Of a stretch of DNA of 12,576 bases, positions 1 to 6,918 are shown piece by piece; position 1 is the stretch's first letter; each line of letters begins with the position of its first letter. The notes below the pieces were generated by a model. That model ran no database searches and was not told where the DNA came from. It saw only the letters and a list, made by a program, of their open reading frames with translations. Made by a program: the position numbers and the translations under genes. Source of the stretch: Actinomycetes bacterium (GTDB lineage: Bacteria > Actinomycetota > Acidimicrobiia > Acidimicrobiales > RAAP-2); assembly GCA_021850345.1 (NCBI GenBank), contig JAJZMN010000098.1, positions 1-12,576 on the forward strand, given 5' to 3'.

Positions 1-42
1 CTCCCGCGGGCGCCTGAGCTTGCGGGCCCGTACCCGCTCGGC

Positions 43-324
43 TCAGCCGACGGCGGTCTCGGCACGACGCTGCATGGCGCGGGCGCGCCGCACACGTCGC
101 CGCTCGCGCTCGCTCATGCCGCCCCAGATGCCGAACTTCTCGCCGTTGGCCAGCGCGTACTCGAGGCAGTCCTCTCGCACGACGCACCCTCGACAGACTT
201 CCTTCGCCTCCCTCGTGGACGCGCCTCGCTCTGGAAAGAACAGGTCCGGGTCCACTCCCATGCAGTTGGCTTGTGCTTGCCAGCTGCGCTCCTGGCGACC
301 GTAGAGCAACGTCACGAGGTCCAC
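43..324 (-). CDS. whiB: WhiB-family iron-sulfur transcriptional regulator
   Basis: A 93-aa protein with all the hallmarks of WhiB proteins, which hold a [4Fe-4S] cluster and act with the housekeeping sigma factor to control transcription. Cluster cysteines are C21, C44, C47 and C53 (C-x22-C-x2-C-x5-C). The family turn GIWGG is at residues 65-69, followed by an Arg-rich DNA-binding tail (about 71-87, SERERRRVRRARAMQRR). The run STREAKEVC...CLEYALAN resembles the WhiB/WhmD (WhiB2) subgroup, which is tied to sporulation septation in Streptomyces and division in mycobacteria; the subgroup call is from memory. I chose the GTG at 322-324 because GGAGG lies 7 nt upstream. An in-frame GTG at 343-345 would add seven residues but lacks a good ribosome site. 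It lies 171 nt after the VWA gene on the same strand and has a palindrome upstream, so it probably has its own promoter. Confidence 0.93.
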   Translation of the reverse strand: MDLVTLLYGRQERSWQAQANCMGVDPDLFFPERGASTREAKEVCRGCVVREDCLEYALANGEKFGIWGGMSERERRRVRRARAMQRRAETAVG

Positions 325-331
325 CGGCTCG

Positions 332-339
332 CCTCCCCT
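332..339 (-). promoter_or_regulatory. ribosome binding site deciding the whiB start
   Basis: Read on the minus strand the sequence is AGGGGAGG, and its GGAGG core ends 7 nt before the GTG at 324. This favours the shorter start over the in-frame GTG at 345, which would place the purine run inside the coding sequence. Confidence 0.6.
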
Positions 340-356
340 CGCCACCTTTGTGGCAC

Positions 357-372
357 CGTTGTAATTACAACG
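357..372. promoter_or_regulatory. 16-bp perfect palindrome upstream of whiB, likely operator
   Basis: The sequence CGTTGTAATTACAACG is its own reverse complement over all 16 bases. It is an AT-rich island in a GC-rich region and ends 32 nt before the whiB start. Just beyond it on the minus strand is TATGAC (375-380), a possible -10 element, though no convincing -35 sits 16-18 nt further up. If that -10 is used, the palindrome would lie around or just after the transcription start, where a repressor would act. A homodimeric regulator site is the simplest reading. The protein that binds it cannot be named from this window. Confidence 0.55.
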
Positions 373-495
373 ATGTCATACTGATCGGACGAATGCAAGG
401 GCGCGGCGGTCGACTCGGCAGTGCCGACCCACGGCCGCGTGCCGTCGCACCGGCACCGCTCCATGGCGCCCCCTCCCGTGACTGACCGGCGACGC

Positions 496-2499
496 TCAGC
501 CGGCGTGACGGAGCGTACGCCGATGACGCAGGAAGTCAACCAGCACGTACCCTCCGAGCGCGTCGGGGCTGGTCGAGAACGTGCGGCCGCCGTTCACGCG
601 AGCGATCTGCTCGACGAAGGGGAACATGGTCCGCTCGACGTCGAGGGCGAAGACGTTGATGGTGATGCCCATGCGCGTACAGCGCACGACCTCGGCCATC
701 GTGCGCCGGAGGGTCTCGGAGTCGGGCGGGTAGTTGAAGAACACCTCGCCGTCGGGCTCGACGTGCGCGGTCGGCTCGCCGTCGGTCACGACGATGATCT
801 GCTTCGTGCCGTGCTGGTGCGCGAGCATCGTGCGGGCAACGAGCAACGCGTGCTGCAGGTTCGTGCCGTAGACGTAGTCCCACATCGCGGTGGGGAGCTC
901 CTCGGGCTTGATCTCGCGGGCGACCTCCGAGAAGCCCACGATGCCGAGGTAGTCGCGCGGGAAGCGCGTCGAGATCAGCGCGTGCAGCGCCAGCGCCATC
1001 TTCTTCGCGGGCACGAAGTTGTCTCGCATGGGCATCGACATCGATAGGTCGACCGCGAGCACCGTCGCCGCGCGACTGAGCGCCTCGGTCTCGACGATCT
1101 CGAAATCGGAGGCATCGAGGCGCACGGGTACTCCGGCACCCGCGCGCCGCAACGCGTGGTGCACGGTGCGGCCGAGATCCAAGGTGAACGGATCGCCATA
1201 CTCGTACGGCCTGGTCGTCTCCTCCCGGTCGTGACCGCTGCCCACCGTCGTCGCCTGGTGATCGCCCAGGTGGTCGCGACGCAGCTGAGAGAACACGTCG
1301 CCGAGCGCGCGCTGACCGAGACGGCGGACGCCCGCAGGCGTGAGCTCGGTCCGGGCGCCGTGGTGCTCGATGAGACCGGCCTCCTCGAGATCCCGAGCCA
1401 GGCGTGCAAGGCGCTCGAGCGAGCGGGCGACGTCGTCACCGACGAGCGCGCGCACCTCGTCGAGGTCGATCTCGCCGAGCGCGCTCGGTGAGCTGGCCGC
1501 GCGCAGCACGTCCTCGGCGCGCTCGATCGCGCTCGCCTGCTGGGCGAGGTCCGTCACCTCACCCAACCCGAGCGGCACGCCGCCTGCGAACCGGTGCCGG
1601 CCGTGCCAGTCGGCCTCGGGCACCACTCGGCGAAGGTTCTGCGCGAGGCGCTCGACTTGCCAGCGAAGGTCGAGATCTTCGAGCAGAGACTCGGCGATCG
1701 AACGGAGCTCGGCGCGCTGCCCTGTCGACATCGACCGCCACATCGTCTCGGCTGCCGCCAGCCGGTCCGCCAGCTGGGACAGCAGCTCGTCGAGGGACGT
1801 CGCCCCTCCGAAGAGATCGCCGAATTCCTCCATGAACTGCTCGAAGGTCGGGTCCAGGGGAGCGCCGCGCTCGCGCTGCTCGAGCATGCGGTTCAGCTGG
1901 TCGAACGCCCTGCGCACCCGCTCGAGCTGCGCGGGGTCGGCGCTCGACATCGCACCGGCCATGTCGGAGAAGTAGGCGTCGGTCACCTCCCTTCGCAGCC
2001 GCTCGACGAGATCGTCGAGGTGGGCACGCGCCTCGGAAGAGACGAAGTCGTGACCCTGGAGGGCACGCAGGCGGCCGGCGACGTCATCTGGCAAGAGATC
2101 GAGCGAGATCCGCCGCTCCGCTGCGGACCCTGCGGTGAGCTGCGCCCGGCGGGCATCGCCCGAACGGCGCGCCGCGTCCTCGAGGGCGTCGATGCCCTGG
2201 TGCTCCTCGCGCACGATCTCGCCGAGCTCCTCGGCCACGCGCGCCAGCCGGCCGTCGGGGTCGCCGCGCGACAAGAGCTCTGCGCGCCGGTGGCGCATGC
2301 GCTCGAGCATCTCGCGCAGCCCCATCACCCGCTCCCCTGACGGCGTCCGCATCCCGATGCGCATCAACCGGCGCATGGCCGCGTCGAGGTCGCCGCCGGC
2401 GAGCAGCTCGTCGGTCAGCTGGGCGAGGGCCTCGTCGGGATCGAGATCGCTCGAATCCTGAGTCCCGTCCCAGGCCGAGTAGTCGTAGCGCGCCGTCAC
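496..2499 (-). CDS. VWA-domain protein partnered with a MoxR-like ATPase (Rv0959-type)
   Basis: A 667-aa cytoplasmic protein with no signal peptide or membrane segment. Residues 1-350 are mostly charged and helical (Arg/Glu/Leu-rich). Residues about 360-400 hold a stretch like a winged-helix C-terminal part (LEEAGLI..., then ELTPAGVRRLGQRAL at 385-399). Residues about 478-650 form a von Willebrand factor A domain with an intact MIDAS metal site: DLSMS at 484-488, T546 in GTNLQ, and D573 in VVTDGEPT. Such proteins work with a MoxR/magnesium-chelatase-I-like ATPase, which lies 27 nt upstream here. Length and domain order resemble mycobacterial Rv0959 (about 670 aa, from memory). The start is the GTG at 2497-2499: it is the only start codon after the in-frame stop at 2527-2529, and no clear Shine-Dalgarno sequence precedes it. 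That suggests translation coupled to the ATPase gene. The client or substrate is unknown. Confidence 0.88.
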   Translation of the reverse strand: MTARYDYSAWDGTQDSSDLDPDEALAQLTDELLAGGDLDAAMRRLMRIGMRTPSGERVMGLREMLERMRHRRAELLSRGDPDGRLARVAEELGEIVREEHQGIDALEDAARRSGDARRAQLTAGSAAERRISLDLLPDDVAGRLRALQGHDFVSSEARAHLDDLVERLRREVTDAYFSDMAGAMSSADPAQLERVRRAFDQLNRMLEQRERGAPLDPTFEQFMEEFGDLFGGATSLDELLSQLADRLAAAETMWRSMSTGQRAELRSIAESLLEDLDLRWQVERLAQNLRRVVPEADWHGRHRFAGGVPLGLGEVTDLAQQASAIERAEDVLRAASSPSALGEIDLDEVRALVGDDVARSLERLARLARDLEEAGLIEHHGARTELTPAGVRRLGQRALGDVFSQLRRDHLGDHQATTVGSGHDREETTRPYEYGDPFTLDLGRTVHHALRRAGAGVPVRLDASDFEIVETEALSRAATVLAVDLSMSMPMRDNFVPAKKMALALHALISTRFPRDYLGIVGFSEVAREIKPEELPTAMWDYVYGTNLQHALLVARTMLAHQHGTKQIIVVTDGEPTAHVEPDGEVFFNYPPDSETLRRTMAEVVRCTRMGITINVFALDVERTMFPFVEQIARVNGGRTFSTSPDALGGYVLVDFLRHRRTLRHAG

Positions 2500-2509
2500 C
2501 GCGGGCTCA

Positions 2510-2525
2510 CACCGTGCCCACGGTG
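2510..2525. repeat. intercistronic hairpin between the moxR-like and VWA genes
   Basis: CACCGTG at 2510-2516 and CACGGTG at 2519-2525 are exact reverse complements separated by 2 nt; realistically a 6-bp stem with a GCCC loop. It fills most of the 27-nt gap between the ATPase stop and the VWA start, just where a ribosome site would be expected. No T-run follows, so it is not a standard terminator. It may tune coupling between the two genes, or be chance. Confidence 0.4.
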
Positions 2526-2526
2526 C

Positions 2527-4011
2527 TCAACGGCGGCTGCGGTACAGCGCGCGCGGACCCGTGGCGTCCTTGTTCAGCCGCTTGGTGAGATGCAGCCCCT
2601 CCAAGACCAGCTCCACAGCGGCGGCGAGCGCGGCGGGCGATTCGTGTGCCTCGGCACCGGCGAGCGCGCGTGCGGGAGCCTCGAGCGCCGGGACCTCGCG
2701 CAGTGCCGCGAGGTAGTCCGAAGAGGCCAGGTCGTCGCCGGTGTGCACCACCTTGCCCCCCTCGAACTCCGAGACGATGCCCGAGACGTCGTCGAGGACG
2801 ACACGGCGACGGAAGACGGCGAGGACCGCCGCGCCGACGAGCGCGGCGACCACCTCGGCCTCCTTGCCTTCTTCGAGCGCCTCGACCTCCACCTTGCCCT
2901 GGGTGGAGCTGAGGAGCGACGCGAGATCGCTCACCCGTGGCACCGCTTCGGGCTCGCCCACCCGCAGGGCGCGGCGGCGGGCATTCGCCACCAGCGTCTC
3001 GTAGTTGGCGATGCTCAGTCGCACCGAGACGCCGCTGCGCTGGTTCAGGTGCGGGCTGCGGCGTGCCTGCTGGCTGATCTCGCCCACGATCTCGTCCATG
3101 TAACCCGGAACGGTGACGGAGGGGCCGTCGTCGGGAAGGGCGGCTTCGGCGCGCACGACCGCCACCTCGGTCGCGACGTCACGAGGGTAGTGGGTACGGA
3201 TCTGGGCCCCGAAACGGTCCTTCAAGGGCGTGATGATCCGGCCACGGTTCGTGTAGTCCTCGGGATTCGCCGTCGCCACGAGGACGACGTCGAGCGGGAG
3301 CCGGATCCTGTGGCCCCGGATCTGGACGTCGCGCTCTTCGAGGACGTTCAGCAAGCCGACTTGGATGCGCTCGGCGAGGTCGGGCAGCTCGTTGATGGCG
3401 AAGATCCCGCGGTTGGCCCTGGGCACGAGCCCGTAGTGCAGGGTCAGCTCGTCGGAGAGGTAGCGGCCCTCGGCCACCTTGATGGGGTCGACCTCGCCGA
3501 TGAGGTCGGCGATCGAGGTGTCGGGCGTGGCCAGCTTCTCGCCGTAGCGGTCGCTGCGGTGCACCCAGGCGATCGGGGTGGCGTCGCCCTCCTCGGCGAT
3601 CCGGAGACGGGCGAAGCGCGAGACCGGCGAGAAGGGGTCGTCGTTGATCTCGGAGCCGGCCACGATCGGCAGCCACTCGTCGAGCAGTGTGGCGAGCGAG
3701 CGGATGAGGCGGGTCTTCGCCTGACCGCGCTCGCCAAGCAGGATGATGTCGTGGCCCGCGAGCAGGGCGTTCTCGAGCTGGGGCACCACGGTCTCGTCGA
3801 AGCCGAGCACGCCGGGGACGAGCGGTTGCCCCGAGGCGATGCGGCGTGCGGCATTCCGGCGCAGCTCATCGGCGACCCGGACCGAGCGCCAACTCGACGC
3901 ACGCAGCTCCCCGAGGGTGCGGGCGAGGCTCGGGGGCGCGGCCGGGGAGCTCGGGGAGGCGGGGGAGGTCGCAGCCGGGGCGACGGAGGACGCGACGGAA
4001 TGCTCGGTCAT
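2527..4011 (-). CDS. MoxR/magnesium-chelatase-I-like AAA+ ATPase (Rv0958-type)
   Basis: A 494-aa AAA+ ATPase. Residues 1-35 are a disordered Ala/Ser/Pro tail. The ATPase core has Walker A GERGQAKT at 93-100, a Walker B-like strand IFAINE at 203-208, sensor 1 ATANPED at 246-252, and KDRFG at 264-268, a likely arginine-finger region. The RSGVSVR segment near 325-331 fits the sensor-2 lid. Walker B has Asn (N207) where Asp is usual. I recall the same FAINELPDL run in mycobacterial Rv0958, so this looks like a family trait rather than decay. MoxR-type ATPases act with VWA proteins as chaperones for assembly or metal insertion, and the VWA gene follows directly. The chelatase name should not be read as chlorophyll or cobalamin synthesis, since no such genes are here. 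The ATG at 4009-4011 is the first good start; its ribosome site is weak. It is transcribed divergently from the sdh genes. Confidence 0.9.
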   Translation of the reverse strand: MTEHSVASSVAPAATSPASPSSPAAPPSLARTLGELRASSWRSVRVADELRRNAARRIASGQPLVPGVLGFDETVVPQLENALLAGHDIILLGERGQAKTRLIRSLATLLDEWLPIVAGSEINDDPFSPVSRFARLRIAEEGDATPIAWVHRSDRYGEKLATPDTSIADLIGEVDPIKVAEGRYLSDELTLHYGLVPRANRGIFAINELPDLAERIQVGLLNVLEERDVQIRGHRIRLPLDVVLVATANPEDYTNRGRIITPLKDRFGAQIRTHYPRDVATEVAVVRAEAALPDDGPSVTVPGYMDEIVGEISQQARRSPHLNQRSGVSVRLSIANYETLVANARRRALRVGEPEAVPRVSDLASLLSSTQGKVEVEALEEGKEAEVVAALVGAAVLAVFRRRVVLDDVSGIVSEFEGGKVVHTGDDLASSDYLAALREVPALEAPARALAGAEAHESPAALAAAVELVLEGLHLTKRLNKDATGPRALYRSRR

Positions 4012-4051
4012 CGCACCCCGAGCCTATGCCCGGTCCGCACGGCTCCATTCG

Positions 4052-4098
4052 GCACCCGAGCGGGCCCGGGAGGCGAGCGAGCGGGCCCGCTCGGGTGC
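4052..4098. repeat. 16-bp-arm inverted repeat in the moxR/sdh divergent region
   Basis: The arms at 4052-4067 (GCACCCGAGCGGGCCC) and 4083-4098 are perfect reverse complements with a 15-nt spacer. Inside, the core GAGCGGGCCCG occurs twice in direct orientation, at 4058-4068 and 4079-4089, exactly 21 bp apart. The second copy sits in a perfect 16-bp palindrome at 4078-4093. No T-run follows on either strand. The element ends 40 nt before the moxR-like start and lies 154 nt before sdhC, so an operator or 5'-leader structure fits better than a terminator. Confidence 0.6.
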
Positions 4099-4159
4099 AT
4101 CATCTGAAGGGGGTACCGGCACCCGCGCGGTTCTGCGCGACGATGGAAGGGCTCTCAGC

Positions 4160-4188
4160 TGGTCGCCTACGACATGTGGCAATACAGT
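4160..4188 (+). promoter_or_regulatory. weak candidate promoter for the sdh operon
   Basis: TACAGT at 4183-4188 resembles a -10 hexamer, and TGGTCG at 4160-4165, 17 nt upstream, matches a -35 poorly (about three of six bases). It would give a leader of roughly 60 nt before sdhC. The stretch around it, ATGTGGCAATACAG, is less GC-rich than its flanks. This is a positional guess. Confidence 0.22.
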
Positions 4189-4240
4189 GCCGTGAGCGAA
4201 CGCGCGCCGGACGCAGGCCCCGGACGCACAACGCGACGCA

Positions 4241-4248
4241 GGAGGAGG
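4241..4248 (+). promoter_or_regulatory. strong ribosome binding site of the membrane anchor gene
   Basis: GGAGGAGG lies just before overlapping GTG codons at 4251 and 4253. The GTG at 4251 is followed at once by TGA, so the start is the GTG at 4253, 7 nt after the first GGAGG. Confidence 0.6.
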
Positions 4249-4252
4249 ACGT

Positions 4253-5080
4253 GTGACGACGGCACAGGACCCGACGATCACCCCAGTGGTCATCGGCAGC
4301 GCCCGAGGCGGGCCCGACGTACCGACCCTTCGCAAGGACCGATGGTGGCTCCAGCCGACGATCACCGTCACCGTCCTCACGATCTTCATCGTGTACTCGA
4401 CGTGGGCGGTCTTCGTGAACAAGGACTACTACGTCGGCGCGGCGCTGCACCGTGACCTGATCTCGCCGTTCTACTCGCCGTGCCTGGCCGCGAGCTGTGT
4501 CCCGGGCGCGAACCACTCCTCGGTGATCGCTCACTGGTGGCACATCACCCCGGCCCTGATCGTCATGGGCGGCCCGCTCGGCTTCCGGCTCACCTGCTAC
4601 TACTACCGGCGGGCCTACTACCGGGGTTTCTGGCAGTCCCCGCCCAACTGCGCCGTCGCCGACGGGCACCGCGCCTACACCGGCGAGTCCCGGTTCCCCC
4701 TCATCCTCCAGAACATCCACCGGTACTTCTTCTTCCTCGGCCTCGTCTTCAACGTCATCTTGACCATCGACGCCGTGGTCGCGTTCCGAGAGCCCGGCCA
4801 GGGAGGGATCGGCGTCAGCGTAGGAACGCTCGTGCTCTGCGTGAACGCCATCTTGCTATGGCTCTACAGCATCTCGTGCCACGCGGCACGCCACCTCTGC
4901 GGCGGCCACGTCCGGAAGTTCTCGGACAAGCCGGTCCGGCATCGGCTCTGGAGGATCCTGACCCCGCTGAACGCCCGCCACATGCAGTTCGCATGGATGA
5001 GCCTGATCTTCGTGGGGTTCACCGACCTCTACGTCCGCCTGGTGGCGAGCGGCGCGATCACCGACCCGAAGCTCTTCTGA
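4253..5080 (+). CDS. sdhC: succinate dehydrogenase membrane anchor subunit, actinobacterial Sdh1 type
   Basis: A 275-aa integral membrane protein that should anchor SdhA/SdhB and pass electrons to menaquinone. Five hydrophobic segments are visible: about 36-55, 92-117, 156-178, 187-208 and 245-266. Histidines at or near membrane edges are candidate haem b ligands: H94 and H97 (AHWWH), H156 (QNIHRYFF), H210 and H214 (SCHAARH). The runs GFRLTCYYYRRAYYR and TGESRFPLILQNIHRYFF match what I recall of mycobacterial Rv0249c, which has a similar length. The loop after segment 1 carries C77 and C82 (SPCLAASC), which could form a disulfide if external. As a single anchor it replaces the usual SdhC plus SdhD pair. 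It is followed 8 nt later by sdhA and starts an operon of at least three genes. The symbol follows common usage for the anchor; no sdhD is present. Confidence 0.88.
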   Translation: MTTAQDPTITPVVIGSARGGPDVPTLRKDRWWLQPTITVTVLTIFIVYSTWAVFVNKDYYVGAALHRDLISPFYSPCLAASCVPGANHSSVIAHWWHITPALIVMGGPLGFRLTCYYYRRAYYRGFWQSPPNCAVADGHRAYTGESRFPLILQNIHRYFFFLGLVFNVILTIDAVVAFREPGQGGIGVSVGTLVLCVNAILLWLYSISCHAARHLCGGHVRKFSDKPVRHRLWRILTPLNARHMQFAWMSLIFVGFTDLYVRLVASGAITDPKLF

Positions 5081-5088
5081 GGAGCGAT

Positions 5089-6918
5089 ATGGCCGACTAC
5101 GAAACGCATCACTACGACGTTGTGATCATCGGCGCAGGAGGCGCCGGGCTGCGGGCAGCCATCGAGGCGAAGTCCCGCGGGCTCTCCACGGCTCTCGTCT
5201 GCAAGTCCCTGCTCGGCAAGGCGCACACGGTCATGGCCGAGGGCGGCGTCGCCGCGGCGATGGGCAACGTCTATCCCGAGGACAACTGGCAGGTGCACTT
5301 CCGTGACACCATGCGCGGAGGCAAGTACCTGAACTCCTGGCGCATGGCCCAGCTCCACGCCCAGGAGGCGCCCGACCGGGTGTACGAGCTCGAGGCGTGG
5401 GGCGCACTGTTCGACCGCACCACCGACGGGCGCATCACCCAGCGGGACTTCGGCGGCCATCGCTACGCGCGCCTTGCCCACGTCGGCGACCGCACCGGCC
5501 TGGAGCTCATCCGCACGCTCCAGCAGAAGGCCGTCAGCATGGACATCGACGTCTTCATGGAGTGCAAGGTGCTGAGCCTGCTCACGACGGCGGACGGCGC
5601 GGTCGGCGGCGCGGTCGGCTACTGGCGTGCCTCGGGTGAGATCGTGGTCTTCGAGGCGAAGTCGGTGGTGCTCGCGACCGGCTCGATCGGCCGGTGCTTC
5701 ACCTACACGTCCAACTCGTGGGAGTCGACGGGCGACGGGCACGCGATGGCACTGTGGGCCGGCGCGGACGTGATCGAGATGGAGTGCGTGCAGTTCCACC
5801 CCACCGGCATGGTGTGGCCACTGTCGGTGCGCGGCCTGCTCGTGACCGAAGGGGTGCGCGGCGACGGTGGAGCCCTCAAGAACAGCGAGGGCCGGCGCTT
5901 CATGTTCGACTACATCCCCGAGATGTTCCGCGCGGAGACCGCGGAGACCGAGCAAGAGGCGGACGCGTGGTACGAGGACCACGCCAACAACCGTCGGACG
6001 CCTGACCTCCTGCCCCGTGACGAGGTCGCCCGCGCGATCAACGCCGAGGTGAAGGCCGGGCGCGGGAGCCCGCACGGCGGGGTCTTCTTGGACATCGCGA
6101 GCCGGCGGTCGCCCGAGTACATTCGCCAGCGCCTTCCCTCGATGTACCACCAGTTCATGGAGCTGGCCGGTGTGGACATCACTGCCGAGCCGATGGAAGT
6201 CGGCCCCACGTGCCATTACATGATGGGGGGCGTGCGGGTCGACCCCGAGAGCCAAGCGGCAACCGTGCCCGGGCTGTTCGCCGCGGGCGAGGTCGCCGGC
6301 GGGATGCACGGCGCCAACCGGCTGGGCGGGAACTCTCTCTCCGACCTCCTCGTCTTCGGCCGCCGCGCGGGCATGGGCGCCGCCGACTTCGCCGAGGGGA
6401 CCGCTCGTGGCGACAGGAGCGGCGAGTCGGCGATCGATCCCGCCCAGATCGACCACGTGGTCGCTGGCGCCATGGCCCCGTTCGAGCGCGACGGCGGCGA
6501 GAACCCCTACGACATCCACCGGGACCTCCAGACGACGATGCAGTCGCTGGTCGGGATCATCCGCACGGGCTCCGAGCTCGAAGAGGCGCTCGAGCGGCTC
6601 GGCGACCTGCGCGAGCGAGCCGCGAAGGTGTCGGTGCGCGGCGGGCGCGCCTACAACCCGGGGTGGAACCTCGCGACCGATCTCCCGTCCATGCTGACGG
6701 TCTCCACCGCGATCGCGCAAGGCGCGCTCGCGCGCAAGGAGAGCCGCGGTGGCCACACCCGTGACGACTACCCGACGGCAGATCCCGAGCTGGGCAAGGT
6801 GAATTTCGTCCAGCGTCAGACCGACGACCGCGGTTTCCTGGCACCCATCCGCATCGGCCCCGAGCCCTTGGCGGAGATGCCGCAGGAGCTGCGCGAGCTC
6901 CTCGAGGAAGGACACTGA
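5089..6918 (+). CDS. sdhA: succinate dehydrogenase flavoprotein subunit
   Basis: A 609-aa FAD protein that oxidises succinate to fumarate (or the reverse) in the TCA cycle and respiratory chain. The Rossmann motif GAGGAG is at 15-20. H46 in KAHTVMAEGG is the expected covalent FAD attachment residue. Substrate-site residues are present: H237 in QFHPTG, the EGVRGDGG loop at 254-261, R310 in LLPRDEVARA (aligned by motif with the catalytic Arg of the family), H376 in HYMMGG, and R411 in ANRLGGNSLSDL. The C-terminal capping and helical parts (HRDLQTTMQ onward) are complete. The ATG at 5089-5091 is preceded by GGAG at 5081-5084 and starts MADYETHHYDVVIIGAG, as expected. The frame stays open far upstream, but that stretch is an out-of-frame reading of sdhC. 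The stop overlaps the sdhB start by one base, indicating translational coupling. Confidence 0.97.
   Translation: MADYETHHYDVVIIGAGGAGLRAAIEAKSRGLSTALVCKSLLGKAHTVMAEGGVAAAMGNVYPEDNWQVHFRDTMRGGKYLNSWRMAQLHAQEAPDRVYELEAWGALFDRTTDGRITQRDFGGHRYARLAHVGDRTGLELIRTLQQKAVSMDIDVFMECKVLSLLTTADGAVGGAVGYWRASGEIVVFEAKSVVLATGSIGRCFTYTSNSWESTGDGHAMALWAGADVIEMECVQFHPTGMVWPLSVRGLLVTEGVRGDGGALKNSEGRRFMFDYIPEMFRAETAETEQEADAWYEDHANNRRTPDLLPRDEVARAINAEVKAGRGSPHGGVFLDIASRRSPEYIRQRLPSMYHQFMELAGVDITAEPMEVGPTCHYMMGGVRVDPESQAATVPGLFAAGEVAGGMHGANRLGGNSLSDLLVFGRRAGMGAADFAEGTARGDRSGESAIDPAQIDHVVAGAMAPFERDGGENPYDIHRDLQTTMQSLVGIIRTGSELEEALERLGDLRERAAKVSVRGGRAYNPGWNLATDLPSMLTVSTAIAQGALARKESRGGHTRDDYPTADPELGKVNFVQRQTDDRGFLAPIRIGPEPLAEMPQELRELLEEGH

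Noticed and set aside
22..37. GCGGG/CCCGC hairpin downstream of whiB
   Set aside because: A 5-bp stem in very GC-rich sequence with no T-run; could easily be chance.
375..403. Full sigma-70-type promoter for whiB
   Set aside because: TATGAC is a fair -10, but nothing resembling TTGACA lies 16-18 nt upstream; TTGCAT at 393-398 is only 12 nt away, so I did not call a promoter.
486..503. Possible terminator hairpin at the VWA stop (CCGGC/GCCGG)
   Set aside because: The stem has only 5 bp, spans the stop codon, and no T-run follows.
2590..4107. Long plus-strand open frame opposite the moxR-like gene (about 505 codons)
   Set aside because: It is the GC-rich antisense shadow of a gene with clear AAA+ motifs; its translation has no recognisable domain and is rich in Arg/Gly/Val/Asp as expected from such shadows.
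4174..4455. 93-codon plus-strand frame overlapping the start of sdhC
   Set aside because: It overlaps sdhC out of frame, is Arg/Pro-rich, and the GGAGGAGG site serves the GTG at 4253.
4480..5088. N-terminal extension of sdhA into the sdhC region
   Set aside because: The frame is open, but the translation is a Pro/Arg/Leu-rich out-of-frame reading of sdhC; the ATG at 5089 has a GGAG site and gives the family-typical N-terminus.
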